Assembly (NCBI GenBank): GCA_012032285.1 | Contig: JAAURJ010000013.1 | Location: 1 to 57,192, forward strand | DNA from: Sphingomonadales bacterium | GTDB lineage: Bacteria; Pseudomonadota; Alphaproteobacteria; Sphingomonadales; Sphingomonadaceae | Reading direction: 5' to 3' | DNA: 57,192 bases | Part shown: piece by piece, positions 1 through 9,408 of the stretch | How positions within the stretch are numbered: position 1 is the first letter of the stretch | Layout of the letters: every line of letters begins with the position of its first letter | Translations under genes and position numbers: made by a program | The notes under the pieces: model-generated | Seen by the model: the letters and a program-made list of their open reading frames with translations, nothing else | What the model was told of the DNA's origin: nothing | Databases searched by the model: none

Positions 1-515
1 GACACAATTTCCATCAAGGCCACACCGCAGCGATTCAGGTCAACATAGCTCATCGTCGGGTGCTGATCATGCATCAACTTGCCTGCATCCTGTTCGATAT
101 GAATGCGTTCAATGCCGATGGTCCGCGTCGGGCTATCGGGGTCTTTCTCATTCTGGGTTACTTCGATTTCACCCTCACCCACTATTGGATGATAAAGCTG
201 CGAAATCTGATACCCTTGCGGCAAATCGGCGTAGAAATAATTTTTCCGGTCAAAACGCGACCATTTGTTGATCTTTGCATTTATCGCAAGGCCGGTGCGC
301 ACCGCTTGACGTACGCATTCCTTGTTCACAACCGGAAGCATTCCGGGCATCGCGGCATCGATCAGGGACACTTGGGAATTCGGCTCCGCGCCAAATTCGG
401 TCGCCGCGCCGGAGAATAGCTTGGAGTTGGAAGTCACCTGCGCATGAACCTCAAGGCCAATAATGACCTCCCACTCGCCGCTATTGCCCTGGATACGATA
501 TGTTGATTCAGTCAT
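1..515 (-). CDS. gatB: Asp/Glu-tRNA amidotransferase subunit B, N-terminal part
   Basis: N-terminal 171 residues of GatB, the subunit of the GatCAB amidotransferase that binds and activates the misacylated Glu-tRNA(Gln)/Asp-tRNA(Asn) before transamidation. The translation carries the family hallmarks [12 protein letters not shown] near residue 14, then [21 protein letters not shown] and [14 protein letters not shown]. The rest lies beyond the left edge, so the gene is truncated by the window, not broken. The start ATG at 515 lies 2 bases after the gatA stop (518-520), so translation is probably coupled. It is the last visible gene of gatC-gatA-gatB on the minus strand. Confidence 0.96.
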   Translation of the reverse strand, partial: MTESTYRIQGNSGEWEVIIGLEVHAQVTSNSKLFSGAATEFGAEPNSQVSLIDAAMPGMLPVVNKECVRQAVRTGLAINAKINKWSRFDRKNYFYADLPQGYQISQLYHPIVGEGEIEVTQNEKDPDSPTRTIGIERIHIEQDAGKLMHDQHPTMSYVDLNRCGVALMEIV

Positions 516-517
516 GC

Positions 518-2002
518 TCACCACCATTTCTCCGGCCTAGCCACAAATCCGGCGCGTTCCTCTATCGCAAGCCCCGCATTCAGCACGCCCTGTTCATCCA
601 GCGCGTTACCGATAATCTGCAGCCCCAAAGGCAGGCCATCCTTGTTCAGCCCCGCAGGAACGCTCATCGCGGGCAAGCCAGCGAGCGATGCAGGAACGGC
701 GAACACGTCATTCAGATACATGGCCAGTGGATCTTCGGTATTTTCGCCCAGCGCAAAGGCTGCCGTTGGGGTAGTCGGCGCAAGGATCAGGTCGCATTGC
801 CCAAAGGCCTGGTCAAAATCCCGCGCGATCAAGGTGCGGACCTTTTGCGCTTGTGTATAATAGGCGTCATAAAAACCGGCGGATAATACATAGGTGCCAA
901 TCATGATCCGGCGGCGTACTTCTGGTCCAAAGCCGGCGGCGCGGGTTGCGGCATACATATCCTGCAAACCCACCCCATCGGGCAGTTCGCGAAGACCATA
1001 GCGCACCCCGTCATAACGGGCGAGGTTGGACGATGCTTCGGCCGGTGCAATGATATAATAAGCGGGCAGCGCGTATTTGGTATGCGGCAGGGAAATGTCG
1101 ACAATCTCTGCCCCCGCATCTTTAAGCCAGGTAATACCATTATCCCAACTGCTCAATATATCCGCATCGGTGCCGTCCATCCGATATTCTTTTGGAATGC
1201 CAATTTTCTTGCCGCGCAGATCGCTGCTCAAGCCTGCCTCCCATTCGGGCACAGGCAGGTCGAGCGAAGTCGCATCCTTCGGATCATAACCTGCCATCGC
1301 CTCCAGCATGATCGCGCAATCGCGGACATTGCGGGCCATGGGTCCGGCCTGATCAAGCGAGCTGGCAAAAGCGACAATGCCCCAGCGGCTACACCGGCCA
1401 TAGGTCGGCTTTATGCCCGTAATGCCGGTAAAGGCTGCGGGCTGACGGATTGAACCGCCTGTATCAGTGCCGGTTGCCGCCGGACAAAGCCGCGCCGACA
1501 CCGCAGCCGATGATCCGCCCGACGATCCGCCCGGAGCCAGTGGAGCATTATCGCTGCCGCCGCGACGCCAGGGCGATATGACATTACCGAAATAACTGGT
1601 TTCATTGGACGAACCCATGGCAAACTGATCTAGATTCAGCTTTCCCAGCATCCCTGCGCCTGCTTTCCATAAATTGCTGGAAACAGTCGATTCGTAAGTG
1701 GGTTTGAAACCTTCTAAAATATGGCTTGCGGCTGTGGTCTGAACGCCGTCTGTGCAGAATAAATCCTTCATGCCAATCGGCACGCCCGCCATCTTGCCAA
1801 GCGCCTTACCAGAGGCTTTATCAGCGTCTACCGCCTTGGCCGATTCAATCGCCAGCTCTGGCGTGTCCACAATGAAGGCATTGAGCGCCTTTGCACCCGC
1901 AACATTGGCGTTAAACGCTTCAGCCACTTCCACGGCTTTGAAATCGCCTTTTACCACGCCATCGCGGATGGCGGCCACACTGAGTTCGGTTAAATCTGTC
2001 AT
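518..2002 (-). CDS. gatA: Asp/Glu-tRNA amidotransferase subunit A
   Basis: 494-residue amidase subunit of GatCAB; it hydrolyses glutamine and supplies ammonia to GatB for converting Glu-tRNA(Gln)/Asp-tRNA(Asn). The amidase-signature Ser-cisSer-Lys triad is readable: Lys79 in GVPIGMKD, cis-Ser160 in APGGSSGG, nucleophile Ser184 in TGGSIRQP. Length is normal for the family (about 485-495). The ATG at 2002 shares a base with the frame-corrected gatC stop (TAATG), typical of tight gatCAB coupling. No frame problem in this gene. Confidence 0.98.
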   Translation of the reverse strand: MTDLTELSVAAIRDGVVKGDFKAVEVAEAFNANVAGAKALNAFIVDTPELAIESAKAVDADKASGKALGKMAGVPIGMKDLFCTDGVQTTAASHILEGFKPTYESTVSSNLWKAGAGMLGKLNLDQFAMGSSNETSYFGNVISPWRRGGSDNAPLAPGGSSGGSSAAVSARLCPAATGTDTGGSIRQPAAFTGITGIKPTYGRCSRWGIVAFASSLDQAGPMARNVRDCAIMLEAMAGYDPKDATSLDLPVPEWEAGLSSDLRGKKIGIPKEYRMDGTDADILSSWDNGITWLKDAGAEIVDISLPHTKYALPAYYIIAPAEASSNLARYDGVRYGLRELPDGVGLQDMYAATRAAGFGPEVRRRIMIGTYVLSAGFYDAYYTQAQKVRTLIARDFDQAFGQCDLILAPTTPTAAFALGENTEDPLAMYLNDVFAVPASLAGLPAMSVPAGLNKDGLPLGLQIIGNALDEQGVLNAGLAIEERAGFVARPEKWW

Positions 2003-2300
2003 TATTCAATCACCTTGGGCACGCCAAAAACACGCCTTCTCTGGCTGGCGCATTGGCCAGCACCTTATCGGTTACCCCGCCGCCGGTCAGGTCATATGTG
2101 ACAACATCTTCGCGCATACGGGTTTTATTGGCGATTACCGATGCCATCGGCGCAACACCTGTTACATCGACTTCACCTAGCTGTTCGACCCAGCCCAATA
2201 TGCCGTTTAATTCTGATACCATCGCTTCTGCCTCTGCATCATTGATGGCGATGCGGGACAGTTTGGCGATTTTCACTACTGTTTCTTTGTCTACACTCAT
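2002..2300 (-). CDS. gatC: Asp/Glu-tRNA amidotransferase subunit C, frameshifted at its last codons
   Basis: Small (about 98 aa) GatC subunit that clamps GatA to GatB. Starting at ATG 2300 ([17 protein letters not shown]) it matches the family, including the APMASV and MREDVV segments. As read, the frame ends in VFLACPR and stops at 2010-2012, but the canonical GatC tail ends in FFGVPKVIE. Adding one A to the plus-strand A5 run at 2026-2030 (T5 to T6 on the coding strand) restores exactly that tail and moves the stop to 2002-2004, overlapping the gatA ATG. A 24-base upstream extension to 2324 is open but not family-like. Confidence 0.93.
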
Positions 2301-2445
2301 AACGCTCGCAGCTAGCACCGCCAATGGGACGCTTCAACGGAAAATAGAGGCAATTTTCGCCTTTTGCTCAGCCAAGGTTCAATTTGCTGGTGCAATAATC
2401 ACGATATAGGCTATTTGGCCGTGAAATATCATAAGCAGGTGCATT

Positions 2446-3558
2446 TTGGTCCGTAAATTTCTCTATTTCTTTGCCGCACTGGTGGTGCTGGTCATCGCCG
2501 GGGGATTCGCGCTCAATATTTATCAGGATGAATTGACCGAAATCGCCTTTGTTCCGACCACGGAGTATAAACAACAAGAAGCCCTGAAAACGAATATATA
2601 TGACGATCCAGCCATGTGGTTTTCAGGGCCAGTCAAATCTGACAATGATCCCACAAAGTTCAAACCAGACGGTGCGCCAAAAGATGAAAGCGAAGGGCCA
2701 GCCGCAGTCTTTTTTGTGCATCCGACTTCTTATATATCGCGCGATAGCTGGAATATGCAGCTGGGCGATGCGGCCACCGATGTGCGCACGAAAATCTTCC
2801 TGCGCGGCCTTGCCTCACCCTTTGCCAGCGCCGGACAGATATGGGCGCCAAAATACCGGCAGGCCACGGTGGGCGCTTTCCTGACCGATAAACCGGAAGG
2901 AAAAGAAGCACTGGACGGGGCATACCGCGATGTCCTTTTGGCATTTGATAGCTTTATTAAGCGACAGCAGCCGGACCGCCCGATCATCCTTGCCGGGCAC
3001 AGCCAAGGGGCGCGGCATATGCTGTATCTGTTACAGCAGCGCGTAGCAGGAAAGCCGCTCGCCAAAAGAATAGTCGCAGCCTATATTATTGGTTGGCCAA
3101 TATCGGTTGAACATGACCTGCCGCAAACTGGTCTTTCCCTATGCGCAAAGCCCGATGACACAGGCTGTATCATAACCTATCAAAGCTTTTCCGAGCCAGC
3201 GGATTATGGCCGAGTGTTAAAGGCTTATGGCGTATTAACCGGCCTTGACGGCCAATCGCGTGCAGACAGCCCAATTGCTTGCACCAACCCGTTGACTGGC
3301 GGAGTTAGTGAAGCGGCGGGCGCGGAGGCCAATCTGGGCACATTGAAACCCAATGAGGATATGACGACTGGTGAATTGGTAGAAAAGGCTGTCCCTGCCC
3401 GCTGCGACGAAAATGGCTTTCTGTTAATCGGCGACCCCCCGAAAATCGGTAATTATGTTTTTCCCGGCGGCAATTACCATGTTTATGACATTCCGCTTTT
3501 TTGGGGTAATTTGCGCTTTGATTCCCTATGGCGCCTGCGTGAATTTTTGAAGAAATGA
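2446..3558 (+). CDS. DUF3089 alpha/beta-hydrolase-like membrane-anchored protein
   Basis: 370 residues. An N-terminal hydrophobic segment (residues 5-24) suggests a membrane anchor or uncleaved signal. The rest matches the DUF3089 family: FVHPTSY near residue 90 and a nucleophile-elbow GHSQGAR with candidate Ser186. Family members are uncharacterised alpha/beta hydrolases; the substrate is unknown. The only start in this frame is TTG 2446, preceded by AGCAGG at 2434-2439; an in-frame stop sits at 2422. Its stop overlaps the ruvX ATG (ATGA at 3555-3558), so the two are probably cotranslated, although no functional link is evident. Confidence 0.85.
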   Translation: MVRKFLYFFAALVVLVIAGGFALNIYQDELTEIAFVPTTEYKQQEALKTNIYDDPAMWFSGPVKSDNDPTKFKPDGAPKDESEGPAAVFFVHPTSYISRDSWNMQLGDAATDVRTKIFLRGLASPFASAGQIWAPKYRQATVGAFLTDKPEGKEALDGAYRDVLLAFDSFIKRQQPDRPIILAGHSQGARHMLYLLQQRVAGKPLAKRIVAAYIIGWPISVEHDLPQTGLSLCAKPDDTGCIITYQSFSEPADYGRVLKAYGVLTGLDGQSRADSPIACTNPLTGGVSEAAGAEANLGTLKPNEDMTTGELVEKAVPARCDENGFLLIGDPPKIGNYVFPGGNYHVYDIPLFWGNLRFDSLWRLREFLKK

Positions 3559-4016
3559 TCTTCACTGATAAAAATGCCTTTGCCGAAACTTTGCCTGATG
3601 GCGGCGTTTTAATCGGGCTTGATTTGGGAACAAAGACGATTGGCACGGCTTTTTGCGATGCGTTATGGACTTTTGCATCGCCTGCCGATTTGATCCGGCG
3701 GAGCAAATTTGCAAAGGACAAGGCCGCGCTATCGGCTGTTATTGCCAGCCGCCCGGTTAGGGGCATCGTCATTGGCCTGCCGATCAATCTTGACGGTAGT
3801 GAAAGTCCGCGCAGCCAATCATCGCGTGCCTTTGCCCGCAATATATCCGATCTCGCCCTGCCAATCTTGCTTTGGGACGAACGGTGGTCAACACAGGCGG
3901 TCGAACGGGCCATGATTAGCGCCGATATAAGCCGTGCCAAAAGGGCCGAGCGTATCGACTGCGCCGCAGCCGCATACATCCTGCAAGGCGCAATCGATGC
4001 GTTGGTTAGGGATTAA
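3555..4016 (+). CDS. ruvX: Holliday junction resolvase-like protein RuvX (YqgF)
   Basis: 153-residue YqgF/RuvX family nuclease with RNase H-like fold, proposed to act in Holliday junction resolution and pre-16S rRNA 5'-end processing. Motifs seen in order: [12 protein letters not shown] (first acidic residue), [28 protein letters not shown] (acidic Glu) and [11 protein letters not shown] (last Asp). Length is a little above the usual 135-150. The start overlaps the preceding DUF3089 gene by 4 bases. Confidence 0.95.
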   Translation: MIFTDKNAFAETLPDGGVLIGLDLGTKTIGTAFCDALWTFASPADLIRRSKFAKDKAALSAVIASRPVRGIVIGLPINLDGSESPRSQSSRAFARNISDLALPILLWDERWSTQAVERAMISADISRAKRAERIDCAAAAYILQGAIDALVRD

Positions 4017-4138
4017 GCAGAAAACCGCGCACTCTCCCCATATTTAGGTGGATTTTGCCTAAGCAAGCCGAAAAATAGAGCCTTAGGGACCGAAACCAAT
4101 ATCCCCGCTTGATAAATACAGCGCTTGCCTCTAATGGC

Positions 4139-5142
4139 ATGGCTTTAATGACAATGGGTTCTATTTCCGCCGCTGACCGCTTTCCTGCTGGATCAGCCGC
4201 CTTTCCGCACCGGCATTTGCTAGGCATAACCGGCCTGCAAAATCATGAAATACTCTATATTTTGGATCAGGCAGAAACTTGGGTCACGCTCAACCGCTCT
4301 GGTGCGTCCAAACATGATGACCGGTTATCAGGGTTGACCATAATCAACGCTTTTTCGAAAACAGCACGCGCACGCTATTATCGTTCGAAATTGCTGGCAA
4401 GCGGCTGGGCGCGGATGTGGTTAATATGCACGCGTCACAATCTAGCCTCAAAAAAGGCGAGACGCTCATCGACACCGCCATGACTTTGAATGCAATGCGG
4501 GCCGATGGAATTGTGATCCGCCATGCAAGCTCGGGCGCGGTACAACTGATATCTGACAAGGTTGACTGTCCCGTGCTTAACGCTGGTGACGGAACCCATG
4601 AACATCCAACACAGGCGCTGCTTGATGCATTGACGATACAAAGGCGCAAGGGCGAGATTGCTGGGCTTACCATCACCATTTGCGGCGATGTGTTGCATAG
4701 CCGGGTGGCGCGGTCCAATATCATCTGCCTGACGACATTGGGGGCGCAGGTGCGGGTGGTCTCCCCCCCTGCCCTAATGCCCGCCGGGATAGAGGAATTT
4801 GGCGTCACCACCTTTACCGATTTCAATACGGCCCTAGACGGCAGCGATGTTGTTATGATGCTGCGCCTTCAAAATGAGCGGATGCAGGGAGACTTTATAC
4901 CGTCGCCGCGTGAATATTTTCACCTTTATGGCTTGGACGAAAGGCGACTAGCGCTTGCCAAGCCCGATGCGCTGATCATGCATCCAGGGCCGATGAACCG
5001 AGGCGTCGAAATCGCTAGCAACGTCGCCGATATGGCCGGGCGTTCGGCGATAACAGAACAAGTGGAAATGGGTGTTGCGGTGCGTATGGCCTGCCTTGAT
5101 ATTTTGACGCGCAAGGCGCGCGCTGTGGAGGGATGGGCATGA
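4139..5142 (+). CDS. pyrB: Aspartate carbamoyltransferase catalytic subunit, frameshifted
   Basis: Second step of de novo pyrimidine synthesis: carbamoyl phosphate plus aspartate to N-carbamoylaspartate. N-terminal [12 protein letters not shown] and C-terminal-frame motifs [31 protein letters not shown] and [11 protein letters not shown] are all family signatures. The frame breaks inside the carbamoyl-phosphate loop: adding one T to the T5 run at 4351-4355 turns the reading into [19 protein letters not shown], the canonical sequence. The start is uncertain between ATG 4139, 4148 and 4154; no clear Shine-Dalgarno site precedes any. The stop overlaps the pyrC' ATG (ATGA), a pyrB-pyrC' arrangement. 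Confidence 0.94.
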
Positions 5143-6350
5143 GCATCCGGATCATCAATGGACAAATATTGCGCAGCGGCACGAATCGGGCGGAAATGGG
5201 AAGCCTGACCGTAGACAAAGGACTGATCGCAGAAGAAAGCGCGGCAAACGAGCAAGTGATAGATGCACAAGGCCTTTTGGTCGCGCCGGGGATTATTGAT
5301 CTGGGCGTATTTGCAACGGATAAGCCCGCATTTCGCTTTGGCGGTATTACCCGTGCCGCTTTAATGCCCGACCAATCGCCTGTGCATGACGACCCTGCGA
5401 CCATTCGTTTTGCTGCACTAAAAGGAAAGCCCGATTTCTGGGTTCACCCGCTTGCCGCCGCGACACAGGCGCTGAACGGGCAACATATGGCCGAAATTGC
5501 GCTGATGAAAGAGGCAGGAGCCATTGGCGTTGCAACCGGACGTAAATGGATTTGCGATAGCGGAGTGATGCTGCGTATCATGCAATATTGCGCGGCGTTG
5601 AACCTGCCTGTGTTTGTGCATAGTGAAGATGCCGGAATAACCGGCGATGCGGTGGCGACTTCCGGACCAACCGCAACCTTATTGGGCCTGCCCGCTGCGC
5701 CTGCAATGGCGGAGGCAGCCGCTATTGCCCGTGACCTGTTGCTGGCCGAACAAAGCGGTGCCCATGTCCATTTCCGTCAGGTCACTACGGCAAAGGGATT
5801 GGATATGATTGCCAAAGCAAAGCGGGATGGTGCCCGCGTGACTTGCGGCATTACGCCTGCCCATCTGTTCCTGTCGGATAATGCTGTGTCCGATTTTCGC
5901 ACCTTTGCAAGGCTGTCCCCGCCGCTGCGAAGCGAAGAGGATAGACAAGCCTGCTTATCCGCAATCGCCGACGGTACGATTGATGTTATCGCATCGGGGC
6001 ACAATCCGCGCGGGCCTGAGGACAAACGCCTGCCCTTTAGCGAGGCAGCCCCCGGTATGGCAGGGGCAGAGACATTGCTTGCCCTGTCACTCAATCTGGT
6101 GCGTGACGGCCATATTGATATTGGGCATTTATTCCGTCTGCTATCGTCCAATCCCGCGGAAATATTAGGTCTGAACGCGGGATCGATAGAAACCGGGAAA
6201 GAGGCGGACCTGATCTTTGTCGATGTGGATGCCCCATGGCAGGTGGACAGCACCAAAATGGCGGCGTTCGCGGGCAATACGCCGTTTGACAAACTGCCGG
6301 TACAGGGGCGTGTGCGCAAAATGATGAAGGGCGGCAAGGTCATAGATTGA
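5139..6350 (+). CDS. Dihydroorotase-like protein PyrC', probably non-catalytic
   Basis: 403-residue amidohydrolase-fold protein of the dihydroorotase family, directly coupled to pyrB by an ATGA overlap (ATG 5139; ATG 5133 is an alternative). The metal ligands are missing: family PGxxDxHxH reads PGIIDLGVF (H to G at 56, H to F at 58), and family ATDHAPH reads ASGHNPRG (catalytic Asp to Gly287). Other segments such as [12 protein letters not shown] and [16 protein letters not shown] are family-like. By analogy with pseudomonad PyrC' it would be a structural partner of PyrB, which implies that a functional pyrC lies elsewhere. The open frame is intact. Confidence 0.9.
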   Translation: MSIRIINGQILRSGTNRAEMGSLTVDKGLIAEESAANEQVIDAQGLLVAPGIIDLGVFATDKPAFRFGGITRAALMPDQSPVHDDPATIRFAALKGKPDFWVHPLAAATQALNGQHMAEIALMKEAGAIGVATGRKWICDSGVMLRIMQYCAALNLPVFVHSEDAGITGDAVATSGPTATLLGLPAAPAMAEAAAIARDLLLAEQSGAHVHFRQVTTAKGLDMIAKAKRDGARVTCGITPAHLFLSDNAVSDFRTFARLSPPLRSEEDRQACLSAIADGTIDVIASGHNPRGPEDKRLPFSEAAPGMAGAETLLALSLNLVRDGHIDIGHLFRLLSSNPAEILGLNAGSIETGKEADLIFVDVDAPWQVDSTKMAAFAGNTPFDKLPVQGRVRKMMKGGKVID

Positions 6351-6385
6351 CCCGCCGCCCTCCTGCAATTCCTTGATTTGCCGCT

Positions 6386-7744
6386 TTAGCGCGAAGCCAG
6401 ACGCACAGGTTTGTTTCCGCCAACACTGCGCACGATGCAGCTTCCGCCTGACGACTTTATGCTGTTACAAACAGAGTTTGCCGCCTGTTCATTGCCAAAG
6501 CCCATGGCCGCCAAGCGGATCAGCGTCTTGCCATTGACCTTCACAGTCGAACTGGCGGAGTTGAATCCTGTCAAAACACTATGACGGTTGGTCAGTTTTC
6601 CCATGCTTTTTTGGCATTTTCCGTCGTAGAAAACGCCCCCAATTGCACCAAATGGGTGCCGCTGACATTGCGGGTTGCGGGCGCTTTTGGCGCTACATCG
6701 GCAAGAGCCAGTTTAGCAGGCTCTTTCGCCTTTGCCGCGGGCTGTACAGCGGCAGCCTTGGATGGACCCACAGGTGCCTTGATCAAAGGTGCGTTATCCG
6801 AAGCGGGAATTTCTATCGGTTGGATCGGAGCAGGTTTTGACGCTGCAACAACCGCAACATTTTTTTCTTCAGGCGCATCAAATCCTTTGACCATTGCGAC
6901 AGGCGCAGGGCCGATTGCAGCAAGTTCCTCGCTTGCTTCTTCTGCAAGCGATTGAGCGGGAGCGACCGGAGCAGCGCTGGCCAGCGCCGCAGGTGCATTA
7001 GCAAGAGCGAGGCGCACAGGCTGCCCTGCATCGCTTTGCGGCGTGACTTTCAAAAGGCCCGCAATACGGGTTTCATAGGCGCCCGGTCGGGCATATTGTG
7101 CCCATTCGGTGATGCGGTCATTCACGCGGTCCTGCGGCATATCCTGCACCGCCATAATCCTGGCTTCGCGCCAGCGGCCATTCAAGGCATAAGCAAGGGC
7201 CAGATTCTGGCGGGTCCGGGCGGTCGCATTATCCTGACGGATGGCATCGCTCAATACGTCAACTGCCCGGTCGCTTTGCCCTGGCAAGCGCGAGGGTCAG
7301 GCCATAATCGCTTGCCGGAATGATCGAACGGTTGGCTTCGACGATAGCAACCGCCGATTCCACCTTGCCCTGAGCAATGCGGCTAAGCGCGATACTGATC
7401 ACGGTGCGCGGGTCCACCTGACCCAAATCGACCAGATCCATATAGGTGCGTTCAGCCGACCGGAACCGTCCCTGTGCCATATAAACGCGGGCAAGAAGCG
7501 CACGGTAGTCACGGTTCATCATATCCGCTTCAACCGCAAGTTCGGCATACATCAGCGCCTTTTCCAGCTGCCCCTTGGCCATGCTTTTTTCGGCTTTCCG
7601 CGCCCATTTATGTGCCTTTTTTGCACTGGCATCGACCGGCGATGCTTTCATAGTGCTGCTGATCCCTAAGGTTGTGCAGCCTATATTTGGCACCGCGACA
7701 AATGCGGTTGTCAAAGCCAGCTTCATCATAAAATTGCTGTTCAT
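6386..7744 (-). CDS. TPR and SPOR domain secreted protein, two frameshifts
   Basis: Signal peptide or lipoprotein-like start (MMKLALTTAFVAVPNIGCTTL, Cys after a hydrophobic stretch), TPR-like helices (AEKSMAKGQLEKALMYAELA, YRALLARVYMAQGRFRSAE), a low-complexity Ala/Pro linker, and a C-terminal SPOR domain starting at THLVQLGAFSTTENAKKAW and ending CIVRSVGGN. SPOR domains bind denuded septal peptidoglycan. Two frame breaks: removing one A of the AA at 7286-7287 joins ...LTLAL to PGQSDRAVDVL, and adding one T to the T4 run at 6596-6599 joins KKAWE to KLTNRHSVLTGF. The repaired gene is one protein of about 450 aa next to the RHH/parA genes. Confidence 0.82.
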
Positions 7745-7778
7745 AGCATCACCTCAAAAAAGTGTTTCGCTTCAAAGT

Positions 7779-8426
7779 TCATTTCGATGGAACGCGGGCA
7801 GCAAGCTGTCCGATTTCCGGCATATTTTCCAAAAACGCATCGAGCGCGTCCGTTACCAACATCTGCGCTGACCGATTGCTAATCGCGCAGGCAAGGCGCA
7901 GCTTCAAATGACGGTCTTTATCAAGCCGCAATGTAAAGGCCGCTTTGCCTTTTGATCCAGGGGCTGCGCGTTTGCGTGCTTTTGGAGCAGTTTTGACCGC
8001 AGTTTTGGCTTGGACCGGTGCGACCTCTGATTGCGGCACCGGATCGGAAGATACCTGCAATACGACTTTTTTGACCGCTACTTCTTGCGCATCATCCTGT
8101 TCTCCTGCGGGCAGGCTTTCAAAGCCAACCTCTGCTTGTTCCTGCAAGCGGCGTGCAATCATTTCCTGTTGCTGACGCACTTCCGGTTTTGCCTCCGGCA
8201 CAGCACCTGCAAGCGGGTTGCGACTATGACCATGTTCATAGTCCATCGGAGCATTAGGATCAGGGTCGACATCATAGCCCATATCGTTCCAACCCAGATC
8301 ATCCTGATTAATAGCGGTATTGCCGCCATTATCGAGTGTCATAGGGCGCCGCATGGCGGGACGCGCCGCACCTTTGCGGGCAAGCAGCAATCCAGACAGC
8401 GATGCCAATGGTTTAGGTTCCCCCAT
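7779..8426 (-). CDS. Ribbon-helix-helix protein partnered with ParA
   Basis: 215 residues. The N-terminal 150 residues are low complexity (Gln/Glu/Ala/Pro rich, with a possible helical segment RQQQEMIARRLQEQAE at 84-99) followed by a basic patch (KARKRAAPGSKGK). Residues about 162-201 (AAFTLRLDKDRHLKLRLACA, then NRSAQMLVTDALDAFL) have the beta-helix-helix pattern of ribbon-helix-helix DNA-binding domains. It lies 14 bases downstream of a parA gene on the same strand, so it could be the DNA- or cargo-binding partner of that ATPase and an autoregulator. Function is inferred from the domain and neighbours only. Confidence 0.72.
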   Translation of the reverse strand: MGEPKPLASLSGLLLARKGAARPAMRRPMTLDNGGNTAINQDDLGWNDMGYDVDPDPNAPMDYEHGHSRNPLAGAVPEAKPEVRQQQEMIARRLQEQAEVGFESLPAGEQDDAQEVAVKKVVLQVSSDPVPQSEVAPVQAKTAVKTAPKARKRAAPGSKGKAAFTLRLDKDRHLKLRLACAISNRSAQMLVTDALDAFLENMPEIGQLAARVPSK

Positions 8427-8440
8427 TGTTCATACCCCCT

Positions 8441-9163
8441 TTATTGTCCGATAACCCTGCGGCCAAATCCGCCCATTGGGCGAGCCGTAGGTTGCGGATT
8501 GGATGCTGCGGATGCAGGTGCGCTAAACACCGTGCGGCGGAAATTCTTCTCAAGTCTGTCGGAAATATAATCCCAAAGCTGTTGCACTTCCTGTGCCGAA
8601 CGGCCATTCGGATCGACCTCCATCACCGTACGGCCGTCAATCATTGATGCGGCAAAATCGGTGCGGTGATGCAATGTTATCGGGGCAACAGTGCCGTGCT
8701 GTGATAGGGCCACAGCCGCTTCGGATGTAATTTTCGCTTTCGGCGTCGCCGCATTAACGACGAAGATCAACGGTTTACCTGCGCGTTCACACAAATCAAC
8801 CGTCGCGCCAACAGCTCGAAGATCATGCGGGCTGGGCCGGGTCGGCACAACGATCAGTTCTGCGACCGAAATCACGCTTTGTATAGCCATGGTGATGGCA
8901 GGCGGCGTATCAATCACCGCTAGCTTAAAGCCTTGCTGACGCAATACGGCCAAGTCCGATGCCAATCTTGCAACGGTGGTTTGCGCAAATGCAGGCAATT
9001 CTGCCTCGCGTTCATTCCACCAGTCTGCTGTTGAACCTTGCGGGTCAATATCAATCAGCACAACCGGGCCTGCACCCGCGAGTTGAGCCTGAACCGCCAA
9101 ATGACCTGACAGGGTGGTTTTCCCCGATCCGCCTTTTTGTGATGCCAATGCGAGAACCCGCAC
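8441..9163 (-). CDS. ParA/MinD-family ATPase
   Basis: 240 residues with a deviant Walker A motif QKGGSGKTT (Lys10, Lys15), DIDPQGSTADWW (A'), and VIDTPPA (Walker B), the P-loop architecture of ParA-type positioning ATPases. The chromosome-segregation parAB locus is normally paired with ParB and parS near the origin; no ParB is here, so this is an orphan ParA with a ribbon-helix-helix partner. The start is GTG 9163 with AAAGGGG about 6 bases upstream; the overlapping ATG at 9165 is out of frame. A candidate operator lies 28-100 bases upstream. Confidence 0.88.
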   Translation of the reverse strand: MRVLALASQKGGSGKTTLSGHLAVQAQLAGAGPVVLIDIDPQGSTADWWNEREAELPAFAQTTVARLASDLAVLRQQGFKLAVIDTPPAITMAIQSVISVAELIVVPTRPSPHDLRAVGATVDLCERAGKPLIFVVNAATPKAKITSEAAVALSQHGTVAPITLHHRTDFAASMIDGRTVMEVDPNGRSAQEVQQLWDYISDRLEKNFRRTVFSAPASAASNPQPTARPMGGFGRRVIGQ

Positions 9164-9190
9164 ATCAATCCCCTTTGCTAAAAGTTTCAG

Positions 9191-9263
9191 ACAGGGAAAT
9201 GACAGGACAGGGCTAATATCTGGTTAACGCCGTCAATAAAATTCCAATGACGTCATTTCCTGT
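9191..9263. promoter_or_regulatory. Candidate operator: inverted repeat plus 12-bp palindrome in divergent gap
   Basis: In the 245-base gap between parA (minus) and the Sel1-SPOR gene (plus), ACAGGGAAATGAC (9191-9203) is repeated in inverted orientation as GTCATTTCCTGT (9252-9263), differing by one G. The second arm overlaps a perfect palindrome AATGACGTCATT (9246-9257). Such sites suit a dimeric repressor; the adjacent ribbon-helix-helix protein is an obvious but untested candidate. No clear sigma-70 promoter could be assigned. Confidence 0.45.
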
Positions 9264-9408
9264 TGGCTATGGTTCATCTTGTTTATGCTATATAAGCAGC
9301 GCTTTTGCGTTTGTTTGATCCTTGGTTAAGCCTTTAATTGCATCCGTTTACCAATTATCAGGGGACAGCAGTTTATAGGCGTGAAAAATATCTACCGGAG
9401 TATATATA

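Noticed and set aside
3305-3979. 224-codon minus-strand frame opposite the DUF3089 and ruvX genes
   Set aside because: Complete overlap with conserved genes on the other strand; Arg/Ser/Ala-rich translation without family features.
4351-4360. Programmed frameshifting as an explanation of the pyrB and other breaks
   Set aside because: The sites share no slippery heptamer or downstream structure, occur in 14 unrelated genes and go in both directions; simple indel error explains all.
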